A DNA stretch of 64,000 nt from Collimonas fungivorans (lineage in GTDB: Bacteria > Pseudomonadota > Gammaproteobacteria > Burkholderiales > Burkholderiaceae_D), in the NCBI RefSeq assembly GCF_001584145.1, contig NZ_CP013232.1, positions 4,340,001-4,404,000 of the forward strand, read 5' to 3'. The notes under the pieces were generated by a model that made no database searches, had not been told where the DNA came from, and worked only from the letters and a program-made list of their open reading frames with translations. Below, one piece after another: positions 43,020 through 51,478 of the stretch. The position numbers and the translations under genes were made by a program. The first letter of the stretch is position 1. The number at the start of each line of letters is the position of its first letter.

Positions 43020-43048
43020 TTGACGTTTAACGTTTAACGTTATATTCT
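43020..43048 (+). promoter_or_regulatory. higBA promoter with overlapping operator repeats
   Basis: TTGACG (43020-43025) and TATTCT (43043-43048) have 17-base spacing. The spacer holds two tandem copies of GTTTAAC followed by GTTATA, giving repeated AACGTT cores that are probably the binding site of the HigA antitoxin. Confidence 0.55.
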
Positions 43049-43056
43049 TTCTGTCT

Positions 43057-43335
43057 ATGATACTCAGCTTTCGCTGTGCCAGCACCCAAGCCCTGTTTGA
43101 AGGCCTCCGCGTTGCGAAATTTGCAAACGTCTCCAATGTTGCAGAACGAAAACTTCAACAGTTGGATAGTGCGGCGACACTCGGCTTTCTCCGTTCACCG
43201 CCCGGCAATCGTTTGGAAGCGTTGGCTGGCAATCGCGCCGGCCAATACAGTATTCGTGTAAATGATCAGTGGCGCATCTGCTTCATCTGGACTGAGCAGG
43301 GAGTGGCAAATGTTGAGATCGTTGATTACCACTAG
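43057..43335 (+). CDS. higB: HigB-type toxin (RelE superfamily, Killer family)
   Basis: A 92-residue HigB toxin that cleaves mRNA on the ribosome. The family pattern KLQQLDSAATLGFLRSPPGN, LAGNRAGQYSIRVNDQWRICF and the final VEIVDYH are clear and complete. It is followed nine bases later by higA, the inverted gene order (toxin first) usual for this pair. It lies in a stretch of lower GC next to tRNA-His, which suggests acquisition. Confidence 0.92.
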   Translation: MILSFRCASTQALFEGLRVAKFANVSNVAERKLQQLDSAATLGFLRSPPGNRLEALAGNRAGQYSIRVNDQWRICFIWTEQGVANVEIVDYH

Positions 43336-43344
43336 GAAGAAGAT

Positions 43345-43656
43345 ATGAGCAAAATCAGAAATGGCATGCGCCCGATCCACCCGGGAGAAATTTTGCGTGA
43401 AGACTACCTGAAGCAGATTCCGATGAGCGCCAACGCTCTCGCCATAGCGCTTCATGTTCCTGCCACTCGCATCAGTGAAATCGTGCACGAACGACGCGGC
43501 ATAACTACCGACACTGCCTTACGTCTCGCTCGCTTTTTTGGCAATGACGCGCAATCCTGGCTGAACCTGCAGCAAGCCTACGATCTGAAGATGGCGGAAA
43601 CGGAAATCCTGGAGAAAATTGCAAGAGAGGTACAGCCTCTGGCGCAAGCTGCCTGA
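43345..43656 (+). CDS. higA: HigA-type antitoxin
   Basis: A 103-residue XRE-type antitoxin. It begins with the HigA signature NGMRPIHPGEILREDYL, followed by the helix-turn-helix NALAIALHVPATRISEIVHERRGI (about 29-52) and the FFGNDAQSWLNLQQAYDL segment. It neutralises HigB and represses the shared promoter. Confidence 0.93.
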   Translation: MSKIRNGMRPIHPGEILREDYLKQIPMSANALAIALHVPATRISEIVHERRGITTDTALRLARFFGNDAQSWLNLQQAYDLKMAETEILEKIAREVQPLAQAA

Positions 43657-43700
43657 CAGATTCAAGCGCCTGCAATGAGCGTCAAGTCTTCCAGATAAAG

Positions 43701-44339
43701 TCAGGTACTGCGTTTGACAAAAAACAAAGCCGTCCCCACTCCCATCAACACGCCGCCGAAGAAACGGTTCTGCCTCTTCATCGCGCGCGCATCGCGGAAA
43801 TAACCCTGCATGGTCGACGCGGCAAAAGCATAGCTGTGCATCACCACCAGGTCCACCGTGCACATGGTAACGGCCAGCAGCAGCAATTGCGGCAGCAAGG
43901 CGCTGTCGCCGCTGATGAACTGCGGCAGCACCGCCACCATGAAAATGATTCCCTTGGGATTGGTGGCATTCGTCATGAAACCCAGCAGCATGCGCTTACG
44001 CATGGTCGGCGGCGTCGACTGCAAGGCCGGCTCAGGCTGTAGCGTGGCGGTATCCACTTTGGCGCGCCATTGGCTCAGGCCAAGGTAGATCAGGTATAGC
44101 GCGCCTATCGTCTTGACCACCGTGAACATGGTTTCGGAAGCCAGCAGAATGGAGCCGACGCCGGCGCCGGCCACAAACAGGATCAGCAGCAAACCCAGCT
44201 GCAGGCCGGCAATGGTGGCGGAGGTTTTTTTTACCCCGTACGACAAGCCATGCGACATCGACAACACGGCGCCGGAGCCGGGAGAAATGGCGATCAGCCA
44301 GCAGGCTGCGAAAAATGTAAACCAGGTATGGAAGTTCAT
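43701..44339 (-). CDS. LysE/RhtB-family exporter
   Basis: A 212-residue membrane protein with six predicted helices. The start MNFHTWFTFFAACWLIAISPG with SPGSGAVLSMSHGLSYG is the LysE/RhtB signature for amino acid export. ATG 44339 is chosen because the family always begins just before this motif; the open frame extends to 44483. Only about 120 bases separate it from the cfa start side. A second paralogue lies beyond cfa. Confidence 0.88.
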   Translation of the reverse strand: MNFHTWFTFFAACWLIAISPGSGAVLSMSHGLSYGVKKTSATIAGLQLGLLLILFVAGAGVGSILLASETMFTVVKTIGALYLIYLGLSQWRAKVDTATLQPEPALQSTPPTMRKRMLLGFMTNATNPKGIIFMVAVLPQFISGDSALLPQLLLLAVTMCTVDLVVMHSYAFAASTMQGYFRDARAMKRQNRFFGGVLMGVGTALFFVKRST

Positions 44340-44457
44340 GATAAAAGCGGATTTCGCGGTCTTGGATGGAATGCAGCAGGATATCACCGACCGCCGATCC
44401 TCGCGTCCAGACGGACATTTGCAAGGCGCAGCGACATCGTGAATTGGCAATCCCGAT

Positions 44458-45619
44458 TTATCGCATTGACCGGTAAGGAGCACTGCGCCCGCGCTTGCTC
44501 AATACAAGCTGCCAGAGCTGGCCCTGGCCCGAGCGGAAAAATCCCGCCGAAGAAAGTATGAAGTATTTCCACATGCGATAAAAGCGCTGGTCGTATTTTT
44601 CCGACAGGCGCGGCCAGGCGCGCTCGAAATTATCCCACCAGGCCATCAGGGTCAGGTCGTAGTCGCGACCGAAATTATGCCAGTCTTCGATCAGGAAGCG
44701 TCCTTCCAGCACCTGCGTGATTTCCTTGGCGGAAGGCAGGTGGCCGTTCGGAAAAATATACTTGTCGAGCCAGACATCGCGCTTCTTTTCAGTGACGTAG
44801 TTGCCGATCGTATGCAGCAGGAACAGGCCCTCGGGCGCCAGCAGTTTTCCGGCGACATCGAAGTAGCTTGCATAATTCTTGGCGCCGACATGCTCGAACA
44901 TGCCGACTGAAACAATCTTGTCGTATTGTCCGCTGAGCTGCCGGTAGTCGGTCAGTTCAATCGTTACCGGCAGTCCGGTACAGCGCTCCTGCGCGAGTTT
45001 TTGCTGTTCTTTAGACACCGTGACGCCAGTCACCGCCACCTGGTAGTGTTCCGCCGCATAACGAGCCAGGCCGCCCCAGCCGCAGCCTATGTCGAGCAGG
45101 CGCTCGCCTGGTTTCAGTTCCAGCTTGGCGGCAGATCAGTTCCAGCTTGTGCTGCTGCGCCTCTTCGAGATTGGCGGCGCGCGGCCAATAGGCGCAGGAA
45201 TACATCATGTACGGATCGAGCATGCTTTCGAACAGGTCGTTGCCGATATCGTAGTGCTGCTCGCCGACCTGGAAAGCGCGGCCCCTGGTTTGCAGGTTGA
45301 AAAAATTCTGGCGCAGGATTTCCAGGAAAAAGCCGAACTTTGCCGGGCCGACCACCGTCTGTTCCAGGTCGTGGCTGGTGACCCTGAAGAAAAACTCGTC
45401 CAGCCTGTCGCAATCCCAGTCGCCATCCATGTACGACTCGCCGATGCCGAGTTCCCATTTGGTGAACATCTTCTGGAAGAAAACCGGATCGTGGATCTGC
45501 ATGTCCCAGGGCTGGTCGCCGTTGAGCCGGATACCGGCATGTTCGAACAGCTGCTGGATGATTCTCGGCGCATTCGCCTTCATGTCAAACGTTGCCGGGA
45601 CAGCCTTCACTTTATCCAT
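44458..45619 (-). pseudogene. cfa: cyclopropane-fatty-acyl-phospholipid synthase, frameshifted
   Basis: The gene is split over two frames. The 5' frame (from 45619, GAAGGAAG upstream) runs to LEEAQQHKLELICR, then leaves the family sequence. The other frame continues it as KLELKPGERLLDIGCGWGG and on to 44458, including VGMFEHVGAKNY and WHNFGRDYDLTLMAWW. One extra C in GCCGCCAAG near 45125-45131 explains the break. If repaired, the enzyme would have about 387 residues, slightly short of the usual length, and would methylate membrane lipid double bonds using AdoMet. A 13-base direct repeat brackets the site. Error or true inactivation is open. Confidence 0.87.
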
Positions 45620-45668
45620 GTAGTACTTCCTTCAGAGGCAGCGCTATGGAACAGAACGGACGTATTTA

Positions 45669-46316
45669 TCAGCTTGCAGGACGCCGCAGCAACGCCAGCA
45701 GCAGGCCAAACCCTATCATCAGCGTACCGCTGACGCGGTTGAACCAGCGCAATCGGCCGGCGGCGTTGGTGAAAGTCCCGAGCCTGGCACCGATGGCGGC
45801 ATAGATGGCGATCGCGATCAGTTCAAGCAGCAGGAAAGTCGCGCCGAGCACGATGAAACTGGTAGCGTAGGCCGAGCGATCGACAAACTGCGGGAAGAAC
45901 GCGGTGAAGATGAGGATCGCTTTCGGATTGCCGGCGGCTACCAGGAACTCTTGCCTGGCGAGCCGGCGCAGCTTGTCTGCCGGCGCTTCGAGACTGGCCT
46001 GGATTTTGTCGGAGGCGGCTGCCAGCTCAATCGGCGCGGAACGGAACAGTTTGATGCCCAGCCAAACCAGGTAAGCCGCGCCGCCGAATTTCAACAGCGT
46101 GAACAGCGTTTCCGACGCCAGCAACAGCGCTCCCAGCCCCAGGCCCGAGATGGCGATCATGGCCGCAAACGCCAGCAGCCGTCCAAACGCCGCAAGAACC
46201 GAATAACGCATGCCGTCGCGCGCGCCGTTCGACAGCGACAGCACATTGTTCGGGCCGAACGCCATGTTCAGCGCGAAACAGGCGGGCAGGAAAAGCCAGT
46301 AATTCTGGAATGACAT
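45669..46316 (-). CDS. LysE-family exporter
   Basis: A 215-residue membrane protein with six helices. MSFQNYWLFLPACFALNMAFGPNN corresponds to the LysE N-terminus, and VAAGNPKAILIFTAFFPQFV is the second conserved motif. It is close upstream of cfa on the same strand (about 50 bases), so the two may be co-transcribed. AGAGG precedes the start. Confidence 0.88.
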   Translation of the reverse strand: MSFQNYWLFLPACFALNMAFGPNNVLSLSNGARDGMRYSVLAAFGRLLAFAAMIAISGLGLGALLLASETLFTLLKFGGAAYLVWLGIKLFRSAPIELAAASDKIQASLEAPADKLRRLARQEFLVAAGNPKAILIFTAFFPQFVDRSAYATSFIVLGATFLLLELIAIAIYAAIGARLGTFTNAAGRLRWFNRVSGTLMIGFGLLLALLRRPAS

Positions 46317-46360
46317 CGGGTTTGCCTCTCGGTGTTTTTTAGAAAAACGCTTATCTTCGC

Positions 46361-47209
46361 CTATCTCATATCCAGTGCACTGCCATGCCGCGGAGGCGGG
46401 AATGCCTGGTCAAGCTCCACCAGGTCCTGCGCAGTGAGCACGATATCGAGCGCCGCACGGTTCTCACGCACATGCGCTGGAGCGACTGCCTTGGGAATGA
46501 CGATGACCTGCTCCTGCCGCAGCAGCCATGCCAGCGCGATCTGCGCCGGGCTGGCTGCATGCCTTGCCGCGACCGCCAGCAGTTGCGGGTTGCCGAGCAA
46601 GCGCCGCTGCTCGCTGGCGGAAGATTCCAGCGGCGAATATGCCATCACCGGTATCGCGCGTTCACGGCACCAAGGCAGCAGGTCCCACTCAACGCCGCGC
46701 CGTTTCAGGTTGTACAGCACCTGGTTAACCGCGAGCTGTCCCCCGCCGTGCAACTCGCTTGCTTCCTGCATGCCGTCGCGATCGAAATTGCTGACGCCGA
46801 AGTCGCGTATCTTCCCTGATTTCTTGAGGGATTCGAATGCCTCAAACGTTTCCAGCAATGGCACCGATCCGGGCCAGTGCAGCAGGTAGAGATCGATATG
46901 GTCGCAGCCGAGCCGCTTCAGGCTGCGTTCGCAGGCGGCCTGCATGCCGCGCCGGTCGGCGTTGTGCGGATAGACCTTGCTGACCACGAACACTTCGTCG
47001 CGGCGGCCCCGGATCGCCTCGCCCACGACCTTTTCGGCGCCGCCGTCGGCATACATCTCCGCCGTGTCAATCAGCGTCATTCCGAGGCCCATGCCCAGCT
47101 GCAGCGCGTCGATTTCGCGCTTTTTCCGGGCCGGGTCTTCTCCCATGTACCAGGTTCCCTGCCCTAATACCGGGATGACGGCGCCTGAAGGTAAAAGCAA
47201 GGTCTTCAT
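46361..47209 (-). CDS. aldo/keto reductase
   Basis: A 282-residue NADPH-dependent TIM-barrel oxidoreductase. The catalytic tetrad is visible as Asp and Tyr in LIDTAEMYADGGAE near 47-53, Lys in VFVVSKVYPHN near 77, and His in DLYLLHWPG near 110. The cofactor segment AWLLRQEQVIVIPKAV lies near 228. It resembles the YeaE/2,5-diketogluconate reductase branch. Physiological substrate unknown. The upstream region is shared with the divergent lyase gene. Confidence 0.9.
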   Translation of the reverse strand: MKTLLLPSGAVIPVLGQGTWYMGEDPARKKREIDALQLGMGLGMTLIDTAEMYADGGAEKVVGEAIRGRRDEVFVVSKVYPHNADRRGMQAACERSLKRLGCDHIDLYLLHWPGSVPLLETFEAFESLKKSGKIRDFGVSNFDRDGMQEASELHGGGQLAVNQVLYNLKRRGVEWDLLPWCRERAIPVMAYSPLESSASEQRRLLGNPQLLAVAARHAASPAQIALAWLLRQEQVIVIPKAVAPAHVRENRAALDIVLTAQDLVELDQAFPPPRHGSALDMR

Positions 47210-47329
47210 TGTCGAGATTGCGATTCAAAAGGTTATTTTTGTACCAGAACAGCAGTTTTTTCCAAGTTTTGGCGCGGCATCGCTCCTAAACTCGATTTCA
47301 TTCTACAACGTAATCAAATGGAGAAAACC

Positions 47330-48172
47330 ATGCAATCCAGCACAGCCCGGAAGCAGTCAAACATTTTTCATCAGTTGCACCTCGGCCCTCAACCATTGAC
47401 TTTATTGAACGCCTGGGATGCTGCCAGCGCGCGCATCCTCGAACGCGCCGGAGCGCCAGCCATTGGCACCACCAGCGCCGGCATGGCGTGGGCGGCCGGT
47501 TATGCCGACGGCGAGCGGATGCCGGCTGCCGAACTGATCGCTGCCTGCGCCCGCATCTGCCGTGTCGCCGGCGTTCCGGTGAGCGTCGACATCGAACGCG
47601 GATTCGGCCGCAGCGCCGAGGAGGTGTGCGATGTAGTACGGGCATTGGTGGATATGGGCGTGGCCGGCGTCAACATCGAGGATGGCGTGCTGCCAGGGAC
47701 AGGCCAGCTGGCGCCGCCGGAGATCCTGTGCGAACGGATAAGCGCGCTGCGCAAGATGCTGGCGCAGATGGATGGGCAGCTGTTCATCAATGCCCGCAGC
47801 GACACCTATTTTGTCGCCAACGACGATCCGGTGGCTCGCTATGAAGACACCGTCCGGCGCGCGCAAATGTATGCCGCGGCCGGCGCCGACGGCATCTTCG
47901 TGCCCGGCATGGCGAACATCGACGACATAACGCGCTTCACGCAGACGGTTTCCTTGCCAGTGAACATCTACGCCGGTTACGCCGGCGCGCCAGATGTCGA
48001 TGTGCTAGGGCAGGCTGGCGTGCGGCGCATCAGCGTGGGTTGCGGTCCCTTGCAATCCGCGCTCGGCCTGCTGCAGAGGATTGCCGGCGAAGCGCTCAGC
48101 CAGGGTAGCTTCCATGCCATGGGCAGCGGCATGCTTTCCGGCGGCGAAATCAATGCCCTTTTCCCCCAGTAA
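47330..48172 (+). CDS. isocitrate lyase / PEP mutase-family protein
   Basis: A 280-residue member of the PEP mutase/isocitrate lyase superfamily (carboxyPEP phosphonomutase-like branch). TLLNAWDAASARILERAGAP, VSVDIERGFG near 83-92, VAGVNIEDGV near 113 and FINARSDTYF near 149 give the metal-binding and core positions. The KRCGH motif of true lyases is absent, so the reaction is uncertain. ATG 47330 fits GGAG six bases upstream better than ATG 47318. A hydrolase gene follows in 21 bases. Confidence 0.85.
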   Translation: MQSSTARKQSNIFHQLHLGPQPLTLLNAWDAASARILERAGAPAIGTTSAGMAWAAGYADGERMPAAELIAACARICRVAGVPVSVDIERGFGRSAEEVCDVVRALVDMGVAGVNIEDGVLPGTGQLAPPEILCERISALRKMLAQMDGQLFINARSDTYFVANDDPVARYEDTVRRAQMYAAAGADGIFVPGMANIDDITRFTQTVSLPVNIYAGYAGAPDVDVLGQAGVRRISVGCGPLQSALGLLQRIAGEALSQGSFHAMGSGMLSGGEINALFPQ

Positions 48173-48193
48173 CTTCATAGAAAGCACACGACC

Positions 48194-49063
48194 ATGAACA
48201 AGAATGATTTTGAAGCACTGCGCAAGTTCATCGACACACCTTCGGGCCGCATCAGCTATGTCGAACAAGGTACAGGGCCGGTTGCCTTGTTCGTGCACGG
48301 CGTGCTGGTGAACGGCTATTTATGGCGCCATCAGCTGTCCGAGCTAAGCGCGATACGGCGTTGCATTGCCGTCGACCTGTTGGCCCACGGCGCGACCGAA
48401 ATCAAGCCGGACCAGGATGTGTCGTCGGCGGCAAATGCCCTGATGCTGCGGCAGTTCCTAGATGCGCTGGAGATCGACAGCGTCGACCTGGTCGGCAACG
48501 ACGGCGGTGGAGGCATGGCGCAGATTTTTGCCGCCGCCAATCCACAGTGCGTGCGCAGCCTCACCCTGACCGACTGCGATACCCACGACAACTGGCCGCC
48601 GGAGGCATTCAAGCCATTCCTGGCCCTGTCCGCCGGCGGCGGCCTGAGTGGGGCACTCCATACCATGCTATCCGACAAAGGATTCTACCGGTCCGTCAAC
48701 GCACTTGGCCCGGCGTACGAAGATCCCGCCAGCGTGAGCGATGAGGCAATCGAAATCTATTTGCGTCCCCACCTGGCCAGCGCCGAGCGTACGCGCGATC
48801 TGGAACGGTTCCTGGCGGCGTTCGATTGCATGGATACGGTGTCGGTGGAAGCGCAGCTAAAAAAACTCCACGCGCCGACGCTGATCGCCTGGGGCAGCGA
48901 CGACATATTTTTTGACGTGAAGTGGTCGCACTGGCTTGAGAAAACCATTCCTGGTACGCGCCGGCGGGTGCAGCTGGATGGCGCCCGCCTGTTCTTCCCG
49001 GAAGAACGCTGGCAGGCATTCAACGCGGAACTGCGCGCCCATTGGCGGCATGCGGCTGTCTGA
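48194..49063 (+). CDS. alpha/beta hydrolase, dehalogenase-like
   Basis: A 289-residue alpha/beta hydrolase. The oxyanion region is FVHGVLVNGYLW, and the nucleophile elbow is VGNDGGGG with Asp103 rather than Ser, as in haloalkane and fluoroacetate dehalogenases and epoxide hydrolases. A cap domain lies at about 130-210 and a catalytic acid/His near the end. The expected terminal His is not in the usual context (FFPEERWQAF), so activity is unsure. It is co-directional with and close to the PEP-mutase-like gene. Confidence 0.8.
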   Translation: MNKNDFEALRKFIDTPSGRISYVEQGTGPVALFVHGVLVNGYLWRHQLSELSAIRRCIAVDLLAHGATEIKPDQDVSSAANALMLRQFLDALEIDSVDLVGNDGGGGMAQIFAAANPQCVRSLTLTDCDTHDNWPPEAFKPFLALSAGGGLSGALHTMLSDKGFYRSVNALGPAYEDPASVSDEAIEIYLRPHLASAERTRDLERFLAAFDCMDTVSVEAQLKKLHAPTLIAWGSDDIFFDVKWSHWLEKTIPGTRRRVQLDGARLFFPEERWQAFNAELRAHWRHAAV

Positions 49064-49216
49064 AAAATGCACACAGCGGCGCCCTCGATTGCATCCGCGG
49101 ACGCTGCCAGGCAGACAACTCAATGCCATTGCGTGCCATTGAGCAATATTTCAGCAGGCGCGCTAGAATCGTCCAATCATTTTGTTATTCATCACCCAAC
49201 CATTGGAGCTTGATTC

Positions 49217-50986
49217 ATGCTGCGTTCTGCTGTGTTGTCCGCCCTGCTTACCCTGTCCGTCACTCCCTTCGCCCAGGCCGCCGATCCGCTGAGTACGGTG
49301 GCCGAGCGTTCGGGCTTCCAGAAAACCGGGCGTTACGAGGAAGTCATCGCGCTCTGCGCGGCGTTTCAGAAAGCCTATCCGAAGCAGGTGCGCTGCACCG
49401 AGTTCGGCCGTACCCCTGAAGGCCGGCCGATGCTGGCCCTGATCGTGTCGCGCAGCGGCGCGCTGACTGCGGAAGCTGCGCACCAGCGAAATTTACCGGT
49501 GCTGCTGATACAAGGCGGCATCCACGCCGGCGAGATCGACGGCAAGGACGCCGGTTTCCTGGCCCTGCGCGAGGCCTTGCAAGACACTTCCGCCAACAGC
49601 GTGCTGAACAAGCAGGTGCTGCTCTTCGTACCGGTGTTCAATATCGACGGCCATGAGCGCTTCGGCCGCTGGAACCGCCCTAACCAGCGCGGTCCGGAAG
49701 AAATGGGCTGGCGCACCACCGGCCAGAACTTCAACCTCAACCGCGACTACGCCAAAGCCGACGCGCCGGAAATGCAAGCCATGCTGCAGCTGGTCAACCG
49801 CTGGGATCCGCTGGCGTATATCGACCTGCATGTTACTGACGGCGCCAAGTTCGAGCATGACGTTTCGATCCAGGTCGAGCCGGTGCACGCCAGCGACCTG
49901 GCTCAGCGCAAGGATGGCGAGGCCCTGCGCGACGCCGTGATCAGCGACCTGAGCAAGCAAGGTTCGCTGCCGCTGCCGTTCTACATGTCGTTCAAGGTCG
50001 ACGACGACCCTAGCTCCGGATTTGTCGACGGCGTCTCGCCGCCGCGCTTTTCCACCGGTTATTTCCATCTGCGCAACCGCTTCGGCATGCTGGTCGAAAC
50101 CCATTCCTGGAAAGATTACCCGACCCGCGTGCGTATCACGCACAACACCATCGTCTCGATCATGGCGCAGATCGCCGCGCACGGCGACGCCTGGCTGAAG
50201 ACCGCGCAGCAGGCTGACTTGCGCGCCGCCAAGCTGGGCGGCCAGCCGGTTGCGCTGAGCTACGAGGCAAGCGAAAAGACCCGTCCGGTAGCGTTCCGCG
50301 GTTATGAATATACGCGTACCCAGTCGGATATTTCGGGCGCGCTGATGACGCGCTACGATGAGAGCAAGCCGCAAATCTGGAATGTCACGGTGCGCGACGA
50401 CCTGCAGCCCGACGTCAGCGTCAACGCGCCGCAGGCCGGTTACCTGGTGCCGGCGGCGCACGCCGCCTGGGTCGGGCAAAAACTGCAACAGCACGGGATC
50501 GCTTTCCGGGTGCTGCCGGCGGCGCTGAAACGGGTGGCGCTGGAAACTTTCCGTGCCACCAAAACCAGTTTCGCGGCGCAATCGATGGAGAGCCACCAGC
50601 TTCTCAAGCTGCAAGGGACATGGCATGACGAAACCCGCGACCTCGGCGCCGGCGCCCTGTTCGTGCCGATCGCCCAGGCCAAGGCGCGGCTGGTGATGGC
50701 GTTGCTGGAACCGCAGGCGCCGGATTCGCTGGCGGCGTGGGGCGAATTCAACAATGCCTTCGAGAAGAAAGAATATATGGAAGCGTATGTGGCGGAAGAT
50801 GTCGCGCGCGAACAGCTGGCGGCGGATCCGGCGCTGGCGGCCGAGTTCAAGAAGAAACTGGCGGATGATCCTGAATTTGCCAAAGACCCGGCAGCGCGGC
50901 TGGAGTTTTTTGCGCGCCGCCATTCTTCCTGGGACGAGCGTTTTAATCTGTATCCGGTGATGCGGACCGCGATCGTGCCGGGATAG
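49217..50986 (+). CDS. secreted M14-family zinc carboxypeptidase
   Basis: A 589-residue protein with an N-terminal signal peptide (cleavage after AQA near 21). The M14 zinc site is seen as His103 and Glu106 in GGIHAGEIDGKD and the later His in YIDLHVTDG near 213. NIDGHERFGRWNRPNQRGP and NFNLNRDY are conserved M14 features. The C-terminal 200 residues are an accessory region without recognised domain. It probably trims peptides in the periplasm. Confidence 0.88.
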   Translation: MLRSAVLSALLTLSVTPFAQAADPLSTVAERSGFQKTGRYEEVIALCAAFQKAYPKQVRCTEFGRTPEGRPMLALIVSRSGALTAEAAHQRNLPVLLIQGGIHAGEIDGKDAGFLALREALQDTSANSVLNKQVLLFVPVFNIDGHERFGRWNRPNQRGPEEMGWRTTGQNFNLNRDYAKADAPEMQAMLQLVNRWDPLAYIDLHVTDGAKFEHDVSIQVEPVHASDLAQRKDGEALRDAVISDLSKQGSLPLPFYMSFKVDDDPSSGFVDGVSPPRFSTGYFHLRNRFGMLVETHSWKDYPTRVRITHNTIVSIMAQIAAHGDAWLKTAQQADLRAAKLGGQPVALSYEASEKTRPVAFRGYEYTRTQSDISGALMTRYDESKPQIWNVTVRDDLQPDVSVNAPQAGYLVPAAHAAWVGQKLQQHGIAFRVLPAALKRVALETFRATKTSFAAQSMESHQLLKLQGTWHDETRDLGAGALFVPIAQAKARLVMALLEPQAPDSLAAWGEFNNAFEKKEYMEAYVAEDVAREQLAADPALAAEFKKKLADDPEFAKDPAARLEFFARRHSSWDERFNLYPVMRTAIVPG

Positions 50987-51050
50987 GCAGGTCCGCTTGG
51001 GCAGCCTGGCGGCAACTCTGAACTATGGCAGCCGGGCTGGCGGCCGGGAA

Positions 51051-51146
51051 TTACTTCTGGTTGTTGCCGATTTTTTTCGACAGGTAGAAACGCAGGGCAA
51101 AAGCAGCGACAACGGCGAGTAAAGGCAGGGTTTGAACGAAAGTCAT
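51051..51146 (-). CDS. 31-residue single-pass membrane peptide
   Basis: The minus strand encodes MTFVQTLPLLAVVAAFALRF followed by YLSKKIGNNQK and stop. One hydrophobic helix is followed by a basic tail. CCGGAGCCCTGCC places GGAG at correct distance before the ATG, which supports translation. Many such peptides act as small subunits or regulators of membrane complexes, but nothing here links it to a partner. Confidence 0.55.
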   Translation of the reverse strand: MTFVQTLPLLAVVAAFALRFYLSKKIGNNQK

Positions 51147-51286
51147 GGCAGGGCTCCGGTTAGATAGACTGTGTTGATGCATCGCAGCATATAAAAACCT
51201 GGCACATATGGCCAATTCTTATTTCTGATTCCTTATATAAGGTTCATGAATATCAGGCCGGCCGCCGAACCCATCCTGGAATATAA

Positions 51287-51317
51287 AAAGCCCGCTATCT
51301 TTAACGATGCGGGCTTT
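51287..51317. terminator. bidirectional terminator
   Basis: AAAGCCCGC (51287-51295) and GCGGGCTTT (51309-51317) form a 9-bp stem including A-T pairs. The remaining gap to the GMC gene (51318-51478) shows no feature I can support. Confidence 0.7.
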
Positions 51318-51478
51318 CCCTGTCTCCTCACCTCTAGAGAGATGGACTCTTTTTTGCGTGAAGCGATACTGAGCCAAAAAACTTTAACCGTCATCATGCG
51401 CCGCAACATAGCGTTGTTTTGCGCCAACAGCCAAAGATACTGCTTGTATCCTTATGCGTTTTTCGCGTAAGCACCTGC

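Noticed and set aside
49493..50923. 476-residue frame on the minus strand
   Set aside because: It is antisense to the M14 peptidase, whose signal peptide and zinc ligands are clear.
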